From Eumeta japonica (taxonomy: Eukaryota > Arthropoda > Insecta > Lepidoptera > Psychidae), in contig BGZK01000077.1 of NCBI GenBank assembly GCA_005406025.1, positions 744,001 through 808,000 of the forward strand: a stretch of DNA of 64,000 nucleotides, given 5' to 3'. A model generated the notes under the pieces. That model was not told the origin of the DNA. It searched no databases and saw nothing but the letters and a program-made list of their open reading frames with translations. Below, piece after piece: positions 9,626 to 22,500 of the stretch. The translations under genes and the position numbers were made by a program. Positions within the stretch are counted from its first letter, which is position 1; each line of letters begins with the position of its first letter.

Positions 9626-11639
9626 CTTATCTAAAAGTATCGACATTAACGAACTTCTAGTAAAATATAATGGTATGCTTTTTTATATCAACAGGGCTCG
9701 CTCTATACATCTCTGCTTTCTATATACATTTTCTTTGTCGAAAAATCAATATTTTTTATTGTAAATGTTATTTGTAAACGTGTTGTACGAAATCAATTTA
9801 TTTAAATTCTCACAGTTCCTTTAAAAATTTATATACAATAATTATTTTTATTCGAGAGATGTAAATTATGTCGTAACCATAAGAGAGAGCGTGCGCCAAA
9901 CACCCGTTCGTTCTTGTACGCACGTCAGATTGTCAGACGTACAAAATGGACCTAGATTTACATCTCACTAAACGGGTTATGTAAATGTTGAGATGTTCCG
10001 CGAACTTATCGCGTACGAGAGATGTATGGAGATAAGATAGATCTTTTAGTAGATTGTACCACCGGCTACCGGTTTCCTATGACAGCGCCTGTTGTGGTGT
10101 CCGTTTCGAGTTTCGTTGTTGAAAATCGACAAATTATGTAAGAAGTGGGTACATATTTTTGTTTGTGACGCAATTAGCATGCTTAGCCGCTAACGTTATG
10201 AGAAAAATGGCCGTTTTTAATACCTAGATTCATGGCCACGTTCATTGAAATGGATCACAACCGCAGATGATATATTCAGTGATTATCGACGTAACAGCAC
10301 TGGAAAACATGTATCGAAACCACGACCTGGCCGTTCACATCCGGAGAATATGTTGAAAAATGTTGACAAATGCGTGTTTCTTCGTCCAGGAGTTTAGTTT
10401 AAATTTGCAAAGCTAGGCAGACGCTTGTTACCTACTGCGCCACGTTTTGTTATTGTTTTTCACCATTTAAATGTATGCATATAGGAAAAGAGTTTTTGTT
10501 TAAAACTTGGAAAACCAAATATTTATTTACTAATACTTTTTATTATTGTGGGCAAATGTATTAGTTGTTTGTTATATTTTTTTTCTAATGTATGCAACCA
10601 GTAACGATTACATTACTGTTAGCTTGTTCCCAATATGATATAGCTAGAATGATATATGTACTTGATGTATGTGTGCAGGTTTCGCAGTTATTTCTACCTA
10701 ACACCCATCGTTGTGGTTAGGTTAGGTTACAACAACTTTTATCTGCTGTTTCCTCGTGACATTTTCCTCTCGCTGAACAAATGTAACAAATAGTTGTATC
10801 TATTTTGCATAAGATGGATAAATTACTCAATTAATTATTACACATCATTTGTTAAATTATTCGTACTAATGTACTTATAAATTATTTAAAATTATAAAAT
10901 ATAATTACAAAACTCAGGGTTTCTTAATTGTTACTCGCACGCACAGACGCGCGCACGCACACACACAGTGCCGATCTTGCGCGAACATTGCTTTGTCATT
11001 TCCACATCCGTCAGACCCTGACCGGACCCCGCGGAAGGAAAGTGGTTTATCTGGTCACGGATTTTATGGATGTTTCCATAAAACTCGCAGTGTTCGATAT
11101 AATTGTTTCCTATCGACGACGTGATACTTAAACGAAGTGCAATGAGCGAGTTCAACACAAGATTCATGCATAAATAAATACAAGTATTATAAAAAAGAAA
11201 ATGTCTGAAATTTAAACATGAATATTAAATTTCTTGTAATACATACATCATAAAGAGTAATTTGTATGTTTGTTGCAATAACCTTAAATAATAAAATGCG
11301 AGCTTCATTTTCTTAAATGCTTTCCGCTTCGTTCGTAGTATTGTACCGTTAATTGATATCTACATTTATGAGTTTTACTTCGGAATCACAAAATCGATTG
11401 TTGTATGTATTATTTTCTAGATTGAGATATAATTATATGCACTTGAAAAACTTCTAATAATTTCCATGCACATTATTAGATATCTCTGTATGTGTATAAT
11501 CTTCACATTTATTAGTATCATAACTTTGAGCAAATTTAAGTAAGTGGTAAGTTGAATCAAAAATAATAAGTTTATTTTAATGGTTTTCAGGTCACTTAAA
11601 TTTTAATCTGTATCATTAGTTTATAAATAAAAATAAAAA
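9626..11639. other. Non-coding stretch, nothing recognised
   Basis: AT-rich DNA with a short GC-richer patch (9880-10100), a (CA)n-like run at 10938-10966 and no convincing exon. The short frames at 10928-11167 lie over the CA-rich patch on both strands, which argues against coding. Confidence 0.45.
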
Positions 11640-12668
11640 GCTAATCGTTGGTGAGCGCACCACTTGGGGATGTCTGGACCGACTTGGCTAATTTATTTTT
11701 TTAAACGTCCGTAATAGTCCGATTAAGGTTTATAGGGTAAGAAAAATTGGAAAATTCACCTGGAAAATTTTTAAATCCGGGAAAATTAGAAAACGTTTTT
11801 CTCTAAGAGACGTATGTATGAATTCATATTGCCGTATTCCACGATTCGTGCGGTGAATATACGTAATTATTTTTTATTCGGAATTAAAAGCGAGGCCAAA
11901 ATTTAGATTGATATCGATCGATACAGGAGATAAATGAATTGATATATGTATAAAAAAAAATGTATATTTGTATGTCTGTGTCCTATACATATACATGCCT
12001 AAACATTGATCAGATTAAAATAATAATTTTGATGATGTGTTGTTCGCACACCTGGGATGGTTTCTGAAAAAACTAGCATTTGTTTTTAGTTTCGTCTACG
12101 TTTTTGTACTGCTAAACCGAATTACTGAACCGCTTCTAAAAGTTATTTCAATAATAGAATAAGCTTCACTATTTCTGAACAAAAAGGCCGCCAAAATTTA
12201 ACTCTGGCTTCATCGATGAATCTGTGTTTTTAAGGCGATTTTAATGATTATTTTACTCATAGAAAGCTGCACTATCCTCAATTAATATAACTTATACTTT
12301 ATTTGAATCTAGCATTTGCCTCAGACTTCGATCAAATCGGAACTGTGACTGACAGCGTAATCGGAATTGAAAGCGGAACGGAAAGCAGAATCGAGAACGG
12401 ATCCCAAGATGAGAATCGAAAGCGAAACCGGGACCGAAATTGAGAATGGGACTGGGTTCGAAAACGAGTGTGGGAACGGGATCAGATCTAAATGTGTGGC
12501 CGGGATCGGGATGACGAGCGAGATCGGGCTTGAGATGGACATCGATCGATACAAAAGGAAAACAAATTCATTCTATGCCCGTGCCGACGGAGGCGGCGGG
12601 CATCAACTGTGTGGGCAAACCACCCACAAGAAACAATAAACAAAACAACGTCTACCGGGCCAGCTAGT
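11640..12668 (+). mobile_element. Helitron-like element, most complete copy
   Basis: The order is a segment containing GTCTGGACCGACTTGGC (~11670), an AT-rich middle, CTGCACTATCCTCAATTAAT (~12270), a long degenerate GAATCG-type hexamer tract (12325-12545), a tail ATTCATTCTATGCCCGTGCC, and a final GTCTACCGGGCCAGCTAGT ending with CTAG at 12664-12667 before T. A GC hairpin plus CTRR followed by T is the Helitron 3' hallmark. The 5' TC terminus is not located and no Rep/helicase frame exists, so this is a non-autonomous copy. Confidence 0.5.
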
Positions 12669-15600
12669 AGTGATTCTTTTAATGTTCTTCATATTTGACG
12701 TGAATAAAGAAATCTGTATTTTATATCAGAAAGTAGTTAAATATTTTCTGCTAAATTGATGGTTTTTATTAAGCTGTTTATTTTTATAGCTCTGTTTTGA
12801 TAGTCTAAATTTTATATCTACTATTTTTATAGACTTTCTTCACAATAAACATGACGTCAACAAGCTGTTCGTATCGGTTCCGTTTCTATTTTCCAACTTG
12901 TCATTCGTGCATCGTAAATCGTTAAATGTGTGACTATGCAACCACTGTGAACGGTCATGTTTGTAGATGGGCACTATCGATGAAATATTTGATTTTAAAA
13001 TCAACGAATTATTAATGTGGATGGTAAATTTATAAAACAGACTTATTATTTTGTAATTTTTTTTTATATTTCTATAGTACATTCATCGTTGATCCTCATA
13101 CGTTCTATACGATGCATATTTGAAAAAAAAAACAGTGCATTCGCTATTACGACTGCGTGCACGATTAATTACGAACGTTTTAATAACATTCAATTCGTAG
13201 TTAATAATGATTTATAGCAACATCGATGTAGGTTTATTGTATTTGTCGCTATTAGTCCAACGGCAACTAATATGTTATTTTTACGATCGTGTCGAGTGAA
13301 AAACAGTGTAATAAAAGTTCCAAGCTCGTGTCGATGGAACTCACGGGCCCTTCTTTAATGTGTCGAGGATATGCGGCTAGCAGAAAAGCGAATGCGGCTT
13401 CTACGAATAAAATGTTTATGGTATTTATAGACCTTTTCTTGTTAATTGGTAGTAATTAAATGGAAAACAGTCATCTTCTGCATGGAATTTATGGTGTATA
13501 ACTTGTTTTGATCTCGCCATAGACGACTTCCAAATTAAGTATTCCTTTTGAAAACGATTTTATTCCGTTATTTTTACTATCACAGATGAACAGATTTAGT
13601 ACCGATCACGGAAGAGGGAATTTATGGTATTGAGTAACTGCATCTATTAGTTTTTATATTTTAGTGAGATTATTGGATTGATTATTACGTAATTTCTTTT
13701 AGTAAAAAGTATTAACTGTAATTTCACTTTAATTTACTTTAAAGGTTATAAAAAATATGAAACTGGCATCAAGGGACCTCGCCGGAACCTCCGAAGACAT
13801 TTTAATTTCCCAGCACATTTTTGGCTGGCTTGAAACATTATACGGATTTATAATATGAATATGTACAAATTGGATGATCTATGGGTACAAGAAGTATTCT
13901 AGTTAGTTTTACATGTTAGTTTCAAAATGCACACACCAATGACTAACAAGCGGACGTCAGTAATGCAGATACGTCAAAAAAAAATTCTGTACTACAGCTT
14001 TTTGATTGTGACAAAAATGTTTTTAAGTACTAAATACGATCAAATTCTTAAAATACCGACCCATTCCGCTATCCAAGTTTGTCGGCACACAGTTGTAGGG
14101 CGTATTAAGAAACCGGTTTTCGAAGAAATTACACAAAGGTTACGAATTGCCCGACCGCGTTTCGCGACCCGGCCGTCTGATCGTCGCGGGCGCAATTAGC
14201 GGCGATGAAAGAAGAAAGCCACTGCCATCGGCTGGACAGTCGCTCTGCTTTAAATTGTACCCGATTATGATAATCTTACTCAATTTCTTATCGTTGCGTC
14301 TTCGTTTGAATCGTACTATCAAAATTGAGTGAGTCATTACATCATTTTCACACACTTTCTTAGGCACGTGTCACGATGTGTAAAATGTGCCTAAAAAAGT
14401 GCATGTTATTTTTTGTCTATTGCTATCGAACAATATTCGAGGTAATTTTCAGAGATAGACAGCTATGCATTAGTGATTAATAGTATTGAATAGCTTGTAT
14501 TTTGAAACCTACCATAACTTTCATACTTATGTCTATAATTCCAAAATAATGGCAGAAAGGTCGATATAAAACGTAATTTTAATAGTAACAGTTATTAAGT
14601 TCTCAATGTTTAAAACACGCATTTCAATTTAGTATGTAAATATTTTTCAATTTTTTTTTTTGTCAATTTATTAACAAAATGTAATAATTAGTACAACGAT
14701 AGACGAAGGCATTGTTCACTCCGATCTTTAAATGTGCGACTTTTTTATCTGACATTGTAGTGGGGTTATGACAAAACTGAATCTTCGTATACGGAGTGAG
14801 GATAATTATTTTACAAACTTATTTCGCTGCCGGGTTTTGATCGCAGAACGTCTCGTATCCGAAGCGAGCATGTTACCGGAATATATCGTAGAAACACAAA
14901 TCATAAGAAACGGGCGCGCCGCACAATAAATTTACTATTTAGGCCACTTCTATTGAACCCCCCGTTCCAAGACTAAATAAATCATCGACCGTGCATTCTG
15001 GTACGTTCGATATCCTACAATCGAAATCGTGTTACACATAATTAACGCGCGCGACTGTACACATAACGCGATGCAGACAATGGCGCCGACGTGAAAGTGC
15101 CGGCATTAAAACCATCTCGAGGGCCCAAAATGACCCAGTATGGTGATGGACCGCAAGTACGGCGGACAAAAAAAAACGTAAACACGGACGCTCTAGAAAA
15201 CACGTTCAACGTAAAACGTATGAATCGAGTTATTTGTAATACTTCATTATATGCATTTGTCTGCTGTTATTTGTTAATCGAAATGTTATTCAATTCATTT
15301 GATACAATTTCGCATTTAAATTGCCGTCCGACTTTCTCAGATCACGGTGACGTTTTGATATGCGATGTGTGCATTCTTTGTTTTGTTTTACGATGCGGTT
15401 ACGTTGTTCAAATGCGGCAGTAAACTGGTGTTGCGGTGTCACAAACGAATAACAACGCTTCTACTACAAGAAAGCATGAATATGCATCCGCTCTCTTCAA
15501 GCGCAATGCACATTATGTAGTGAGATAATTTCACACGTGAAGTTGTTTCGTTGCTTTCAAAATGAGATAGCGGTTTGAACGAAAAAATGCAATATTTAGG

Positions 15601-18600
15601 AAATGCATTAATTTATGTGTATAAATGGTTTATGTAAACCTCTATCTTTTGTCCTTTCTCTAATCGGCGTCTGCTTGACCGTAATATCACATCGTGTGCG
15701 TTTTAATCCGTCGCATTATAGTTTTCTTTATCTCTGTACATTCGTCAACTGAGAGGTTGAAGATCTTCAGTTTTGCTCTCGTTTCGTTGTTAGGAGAAGA
15801 CGTTTAGTCAAAATTTGTTTCGTCTGCTTGTTACAGGTTCGATTTTAAAGCATTCCTTTATATGCTTTTTAAGCGCTTTTACTTTATATATTTAAATAAA
15901 AAGCCATGATAATTTTTGAGTGAACATTAGAAGCAAATTTTTTTCGTATTAACTTTTTAACTACATTTCTTCGCTGAAGAACAAATCTATGATCATTGTT
16001 ATTTTACAAAACTTTTTATTGGTTCTTGTCTGCATTCTCATATCACATCATATATATCTTGTCCATCGTACATTAACTTGTTCTACCTTACGTCCATCTG
16101 AATACATGGTATTTTCGATATTTACAATTTGAAATCGGAAACAATTAGAACTGGGATTAATGAAACTGGATAAATTCTTTTCCAGTTGTATAAAAATAAA
16201 TATACTAGCAATAATACAGATTTGACGCGCAAATTCCTGTTAAATAAAGAAAAAAGGATCGAGTTATTATTTCCGAAACTGTACAACGGACCGTAACAGT
16301 TACAGCCGCCTGTGCCCCCGCAGCCATCGGGTTGAACGACATCCGATCAATACTTTTATCGTCGAATGTTATCACGATATGTTTTTTAGGTATCTGGGTT
16401 ACGTGGCACGGCGTCGCGTCATGGAAAAATAATGATTCTGTTCACTTTGTAGGGAAAATTAAAAGGTTTGTCGTGTACTTAAGACCGGTTAATAGTATGC
16501 AATAATGAAAGTTTGCGTTTGATGAAGTTTTGATGCACTGTTTCATCCTTTTTGACGTAAGATACGAAATAAAATTAATTTTGATCTGAAGAAACTATTT
16601 TTTAACAGCTTTGTGTTCATGAAAAAGTAGTTAGGAATTCATGAAAAAAGTGACTGAGAATCGTTATGAATAAAGAAATTATGCTCTCCGTTCTATTTAA
16701 ATCTGATACTATCGTTTTAATGAGAAAAATAAATAAAATGCCATCATGGTCTTTTAATATGTTACGACATTTTATTGAATTTTGTGCATTAATTTAATAA
16801 CTATAAACTTGTTTGATTTGAGCCTTTCGAAACAAATTGCATCATATTATTTTACAATTAAATAAATTATCATGTTCTTAGTGAATATATATAAAAATAT
16901 AACTAATGTTGTTCTGTCAAGCTTTTGTTGCCGCATCGGGGAAAAACGTCCCCCTATTTCGTTTTAAATTGAGAAGTTCGAACGTCATCAATAATGAATG
17001 TCACAAATGCGATAATAATGTCTGATACTGACTGCTTAACATACTCTGTGATGATCAGTGCTAGCAGCAGTTTAGGATTTAATTTGATTAAATTTAAAAC
17101 TCATTATTTTCGCTTATGGTCAAGAATCAAACCCGTCTTCGTTTCATTCTACAGATATACCAATCCGCCAATATTGCTTTAAACTGCACTCAACGACCTA
17201 ATGTGCATTAATTGTCATTATCTCGACCAAAGATTAAACCCGATAATCCGTTTATAGTTTATCAGTATTCATGATCACGATGCCACATGTAAAATTATAC
17301 GTATATATTATGCGTATGAAGAGTAGAAATTAGACTAATAATCGCTATTGTTATGTTTACCGCTATCCGTCAATCAGTATCCATGCAACTCCACCGTGAA
17401 ACTGGGTTAATTTGTAACAGCCCAGCGCGGCCAACATTGGGAGCTTTTGTTCACGTCCATAACCAAATAAATCTGTGTCGACATTTTTCAGTTTGAAGTG
17501 GTCCTTTGGTTAACTATCTATTATCTTAGCCATAGTTGATATTTTTCATTTTAAAGAAATATTTAAAATAATAAATAAATACCTTTCGTAATTGCTTATA
17601 TTTCTTACTTATTTAACTATTATTTATTTATTATATTATTTATTTATTTTTATCATTTATTAAATGCAGCTGCTGTTTATTGTAAACTCTATATGGGATT
17701 ACAAAACGAATTTGAGCTGTGTAATGTCTTTGAATGATTTCAAATTCATAGTATATTTTCGTCAGCTACTTCATACATTAAATAGGTCAATGCCGTTGGT
17801 TTGATTAAACAAACTGGTTGGGACGCTTCAACCGACATTAATCAAACAGTAACGTGACTCAGTTCTGGTCTCATCGTTTCGACTGCTGACGAAAGCCTCG
17901 TTTTGACTAGTTCTTAATTTATATCGTTAATGTGATAAGAAAAGCTACTAACAAAAACAGATGTTTACGTTCACTCTTACAAATGTTCTAGGACAGCCAA
18001 AAATCTGTTTGCTCTATTTATGACATAATTAAGCTATAATCTTCCTCCGAAACATCAGCCTTTGAGCCACTTCAAAAATACTTCTAACCTGTTAATGTTC
18101 CTGACTTTGTTGATACAGTGGCAGAACGTGTCAAAGACACCGAATATAAAAAAAAAAATTGCGATTCGAAACTAATTTATTCAGTTTTGTTCGCCAACTC
18201 CACGTTTATGATGATTGCTTAATTTATAAGGCACACGGCAAGTCCCGTATTACCTTTTCAATTTTTAGTTTATATGCTGCTTAGCTGAAGAAACGCTACA
18301 AACGAAGAATGGCTGACTTTATGGTGCACAGCACTCTGATTGGAAAATGAAATTACCTATACAATTTGTCAGATAAAATTTACGATAATAATTTAGTTTA
18401 GTATTTAACAACATAAATGTACGATACATTTATTTTGTTTACGTTTGTGTTTTGTAGATTTTAGGGCGACTTCCATTTTATACGACACATTGTGTAAATT
18501 CATGCGGTAGATTCGAAGTATTTCCGTTTCATTTAATGTCTAATATTAAATGAAACTGAATACACTACGACAGCTTTCTCAGGTATTTGTATTGTGTCTA

Positions 18601-18999
18601 TTGATTATTAATTGTGCGCGTCTTAAGAAACTTAGTGTTTATGAATTTAATGGTAGAATTTAGATGAAAAAATATACCGTGTTGTTATCTTATCTAGGTC
18701 AAATAAATAAAATGATTAAAAAATAGATAAGAAAAAAAAAAGCTATTGGGAATTAAATTAAACGGTATACAATAACATTTTCTTGGATTAGAACGCCGTC
18801 AGGTATTATTACTAATATACTTAATATACAATCATGTGTTTTTGTTTTATTAGACTTTTAAGTACTTAATTTTTTATTTTAATAGCGGTAAAGATTCTAT
18901 AAAACGAGAATTGAAAGAATATTAAAATAAAATAAGTAGAAAACGGGTTTGATCCCCACCACCGACGAATCGACAGAGATTTTCAATCTGAGTCAAATT
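12669..18999. other. Long non-coding stretch
   Basis: Mostly AT-rich. A CpG-containing patch at about 14100-14250 and a mixed one around 15080-15200 stand out but carry no clean splice-bounded frame. No tandem array or transposon terminus was identified. Confidence 0.45.
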
Positions 19000-19029
19000 A
19001 AAAACCACTTGTTCCGCGACTCTTATCAC

Positions 19030-19165
19030 GTGTTCGACCATCGGTTCGGAATGTCGTTATCGCATTAACGGCGACGGTCGTCGGCAGCCCCTAGCCCGCG
19101 GTACCGCGCGCAGGAGCCGACGACCGACGTCCTCGGAGGAAATAGCCAACATCTGAAACGGTAAG
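19030..19165 (+). promoter_or_regulatory. CpG-rich patch with donor-like 3' edge; possible non-coding first exon
   Basis: A GC-rich block (GCCCGCGGTACCGCGCGCAGG) stands in AT-rich surroundings and ends at AACG|GTAAGATG, with GT at 19161, a good donor. No frame is convincing across it, so an untranslated first exon or a regulatory element are the options. There is no TATA box or clear initiator. Confidence 0.2.
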
Positions 19166-20068
19166 ATGTCTGCCGAAAATTTCCCATTAAATTCTTAAAG
19201 GTTGTACATTCGTGCTAAAGCTTCTCGATTGCGGGTCTTTTTTTTCTATGCGGTTGTGCTTTTTTCCGTACTCTTCTATCGTCATTTGTCTCCATCATCA
19301 GACTTTCGATCTGAAGCCCCATCTAACCATCGTGGGAACCACCAAGAAGTTCTCTCAACCATCTACAGTCTTCATCATTATACCATTCAGTCTTGATTAC
19401 CATTCGATCAGAAATGTTTATAGCATTTTATTAATAATTAATATTAAATTAAAACTTACTGTCTCCATCACTGAAAGCTAGTCACTGCTTAATTAAAATT
19501 GAAGTGATTATTCATACAAGTCCAGTAAGTCTAAACAAGAGACAGCAGCCACTGAATCGTCATACGTGTTTGTCATGAGATTTCCATCAAATTCATATTT
19601 CATAATATGTATTGTATTTTCATCGAAATTGTACACATATGCAGAATTTCAACTAGCCCGCTTCACGTGCTAATTGGTTTGCATTCAGTTAAGAGGTGTT
19701 AAGCGATAATCGAACGAAATAAAAACTTTGAAATTAAAGTTATTCATATTGCCGTCATAAATGTATGTATCTATTTAATTTGCTGTTTTAAAATGTATAA
19801 AGACATTGGTTCTTTTTGGTATTAGTATTAAGCAAATAAAATAATTCAATATTTTAGATGTTATTTCCGAATCTTTATTTTCAAAATGAATATTGATTTT
19901 AGTCCATAAAGATTATTACAAAAGGATTATGCAATTGTCTAGAAACTGTGCACTTTTATATGAATCGTTTGCAAGTCAAACATTAAAAGGCAAAATTGCC
20001 CGAATAAATCCGATAACAATTCATTACCAAATACATCGGCAGCAATCTCTGTGTCATTCAACGCATCC

Positions 20069-20095
20069 ACGCACACACATGCACACACACATTTT
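20069..20095. repeat. Short CA-rich microsatellite
   Basis: An interrupted (CA)n run, CACGCACACACATGCACAC and continuing briefly. Confidence 0.8.
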
Positions 20096-20196
20096 TGTGT
20101 AACTGTTTCGAGTGCCTGTTATTATCTTAGCTGCACGTAACGAACGCTAGTTAACTTCACAACGCGAAGCGTGCAAAAATTTGAACGTCGTCTGAC

Positions 20197-20294
20197 CTCC
20201 AGCAATTCGCCGATGATATCACCAGTGCGGGAATCGCGAGTACGAATTTCGAGCGGAGAGGAGCTCGACGCCGGCGGGACGAGGCCGTTCATTA
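20197..20294 (-). CDS. Weak candidate minus-strand exon
   Basis: On the minus strand an acceptor-like TATGTCTAG precedes TAATGAACGG. The frame from the ATG (20292-20290) stays open for 32 codons (MNGLVPPASSSPLEIR, then RDSRTGDIIGELLE) to GAG|GTCAGA at 20196. Composition is protein-like and the patch is GC-rich. The opposite strand is also open with a different acceptor (CTCCAG ending at 20202), so strand is uncertain. No family is recognised. Confidence 0.25.
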
Positions 20295-21756
20295 CTAGAC
20301 ATAGACATGTATGTGTACATTAAGTTTACATTGTTGCTACGACTGACCAGCGGCACGACGACTAATAACGGATCGCGCTTAATGTGATTATCGCTTTTGC
20401 TGTAAGGTTTTCGATGTTCCTTGACTGAGATTTAAAAAATGGAATACATACGAAGTGGGGTCCCATTGTCTGTACATATGTTTATCATTTTTAAGGGCAT
20501 ATCATGCGTTTAACCGTCTATCTTTAGTATTTTCCTATTTGTGAAAAATGCGATCAACCGCGTAAATTGAATCATTGCTATGAAAATTGCACTGCGTTTG
20601 TACATTATTCTTCGAAGGCAAATAAAATATTGGAAAAATAGAGGTAAATTAATATTTCTATGTACATAATTACCATGTTTTAGAAGTTGTTTAAGGGCAT
20701 CTATTTCTGTGATGCTGATCAAAAGTTAGAAAATAACGTAAATTACATGACGAAAATGCATTATAATTGAAGACAAAATGTGTTCAAAATTTAAAAATGA
20801 CCCCGGATTTGTTACGTCAAATTTTTACATCAATCATATTAATACAGAAAATTGAAATTTTAAACAAGTATAAAAAGATTTGACAGATTTTGTGATGATC
20901 AGGATCAATCAATGAGGATGAAAATAATAACATTGTAATAACATTAAAATTAGAATGTTAGGTTTCTTTTTGTCATAAACTAGTGTTGTCATGTGAATGC
21001 TATATGAAATGTTATGGTATTCAAAAAAAAAAGCAAATGAAGTTTACGAAGTAGTGTGAATTAAAAAATATATAAAAAATGAAACATAAGATGTTGATGT
21101 GGATATTTCTTTTTCATTATTAAAATATCAAATCCGTAAAAACAGTACAGACAATGTGTATAGTAACTGGGTCATGTTATTACCAAAAACAATACTAAAA
21201 ACTTTGGAAGTTTTTAAAATGCAAATGAACAAACTTGAACTTATACAACTTCTTATATTACAAAGTTTGCCTCAGTTGAAATACGTTTACGTCAATGCCA
21301 TTATTCATTTACAATTACATGTGTCAGTAAAGCGTTAAACATGTCACAGTATCCACAAGAAACGCTGTCACTTTTTTTATGTGTATCAAATTTCACTTAT
21401 GGTCACTGGGCTACAAGTGTCGAATGTCAGCTTGGTGCGAAATATCGAATTATCGGTGTTGTCATATTATGCTCATGACTCAGCAAATGTACTAATTAGT
21501 AGTGTGAATAAAAATGATTTGTATTTCTATTACAGTACCTTTACAATATTTATGATTTCAAATTAAAAAAAAAATAAGGTTAGAATAGTATGAGTTCCAG
21601 CTTTGGTTTTTTTCACCTTTTTATTTGATTAAGTACGAAGTTAGTAATATATTTTAAAAAGTAAGTTATAAAGGACTAATAATAAGAATTGTATTAAAAT
21701 TTCGTTTGTATGTAAATTAAGTAATTAACATATACTTATTTACTGGTAAAAAGCTC

Positions 21757-22500
21757 CTAGCTTAACAAACTTCCGGTCTACCACTTTGTTCTAGGCCAAA
21801 CGAGTTTACCCTACACGTGTTAGGATATACTAGTTTGACCTAAATACTTAAGGCATAACTAGTATGACCTAAACCAAATTAATTTTCAATTATTATTCAA
21901 ATACATTAATAGTGAAAATTAAAAAGCATTCATTTAGAATTAGATAAACAATATCTAATCAAACATAGTCTACGTAAACATATATATGAATAAAAACAGT
22001 ATTGATTAGAAGTAACACAGCACTAAACTTGTATAAAACTAAATTAATAGTTACAATTAAATAAAATTATTTTAGTGGTTAAATTAAATGACACTCAATT
22101 AAAGACATGAACAAAAGTTATCTAAAGTCTATTTACTCGTAAAATGCAGCATTGGTTAGAAGCGACATCACACTAAAATTATATAAAACTAAATTAACGG
22201 TTGCAGTTAAGAAAAAATCAATTAGATGAATAAAATTTTTTCGAAGAGTCTAGTCAATAATGTGATGTGACACTTGTACAGAACTATAAAAGGTGGGAGA
22301 ATCCCTATGTTAACAGCTTTCCACGTCTTTATTTTGTTACTTGCCTCTCTTGTCAATTAGTTCGGCCTAGACCAAACTAGTTAAGCCTAAAGCGTTTTGG
22401 GCCAAACTAGATTTTCCTGGCTCAAACTAGTATATCCTTATTTGCGTAAGATAAACCGGTTTGGCGTAGGATAAACTAGTTTGACCTGAGATCGGGTTTA
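21757..22500. mobile_element. Element bounded by arrays of ACTAGT-centred palindromes
   Basis: Two clusters (21780-21875 and 22358-22490) each hold several ~22-bp units built around AAACTAGTTT flanked by TAGG..C and GACCTA. Examples are GATATACTAGTTTGACCTA and GGATAAACTAGTTTGACC. The interior is AT-rich, lacks a coding frame and carries a ~150-bp direct duplication. Clustered palindromes at both ends suggest the subterminal binding-site arrays of a non-autonomous DNA transposon. The exact termini, target duplication and superfamily are not resolved. Confidence 0.55.
22001..22216 (+). repeat. 150-bp-period direct duplication inside the palindrome-bounded element
   Basis: 22001-22066 (ATTGATTAGAAGTAACACAG onward) and 22151-22216 (ATTGGTTAGAAGCGACATCA onward) align over about 66 bp with roughly ten differences. 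A third, more decayed match may lie near 22255-22290. Confidence 0.75.

Noticed and set aside
9695..10030. Inverted CTCTATACATCTCT-like motifs as element ends
   Set aside because: Only about 13 bp match, with no target duplication or further pairing.
10715..10730. TTAGG-type telomeric repeats
   Set aside because: Only about two tandem copies; chance or a trivial interstitial match.
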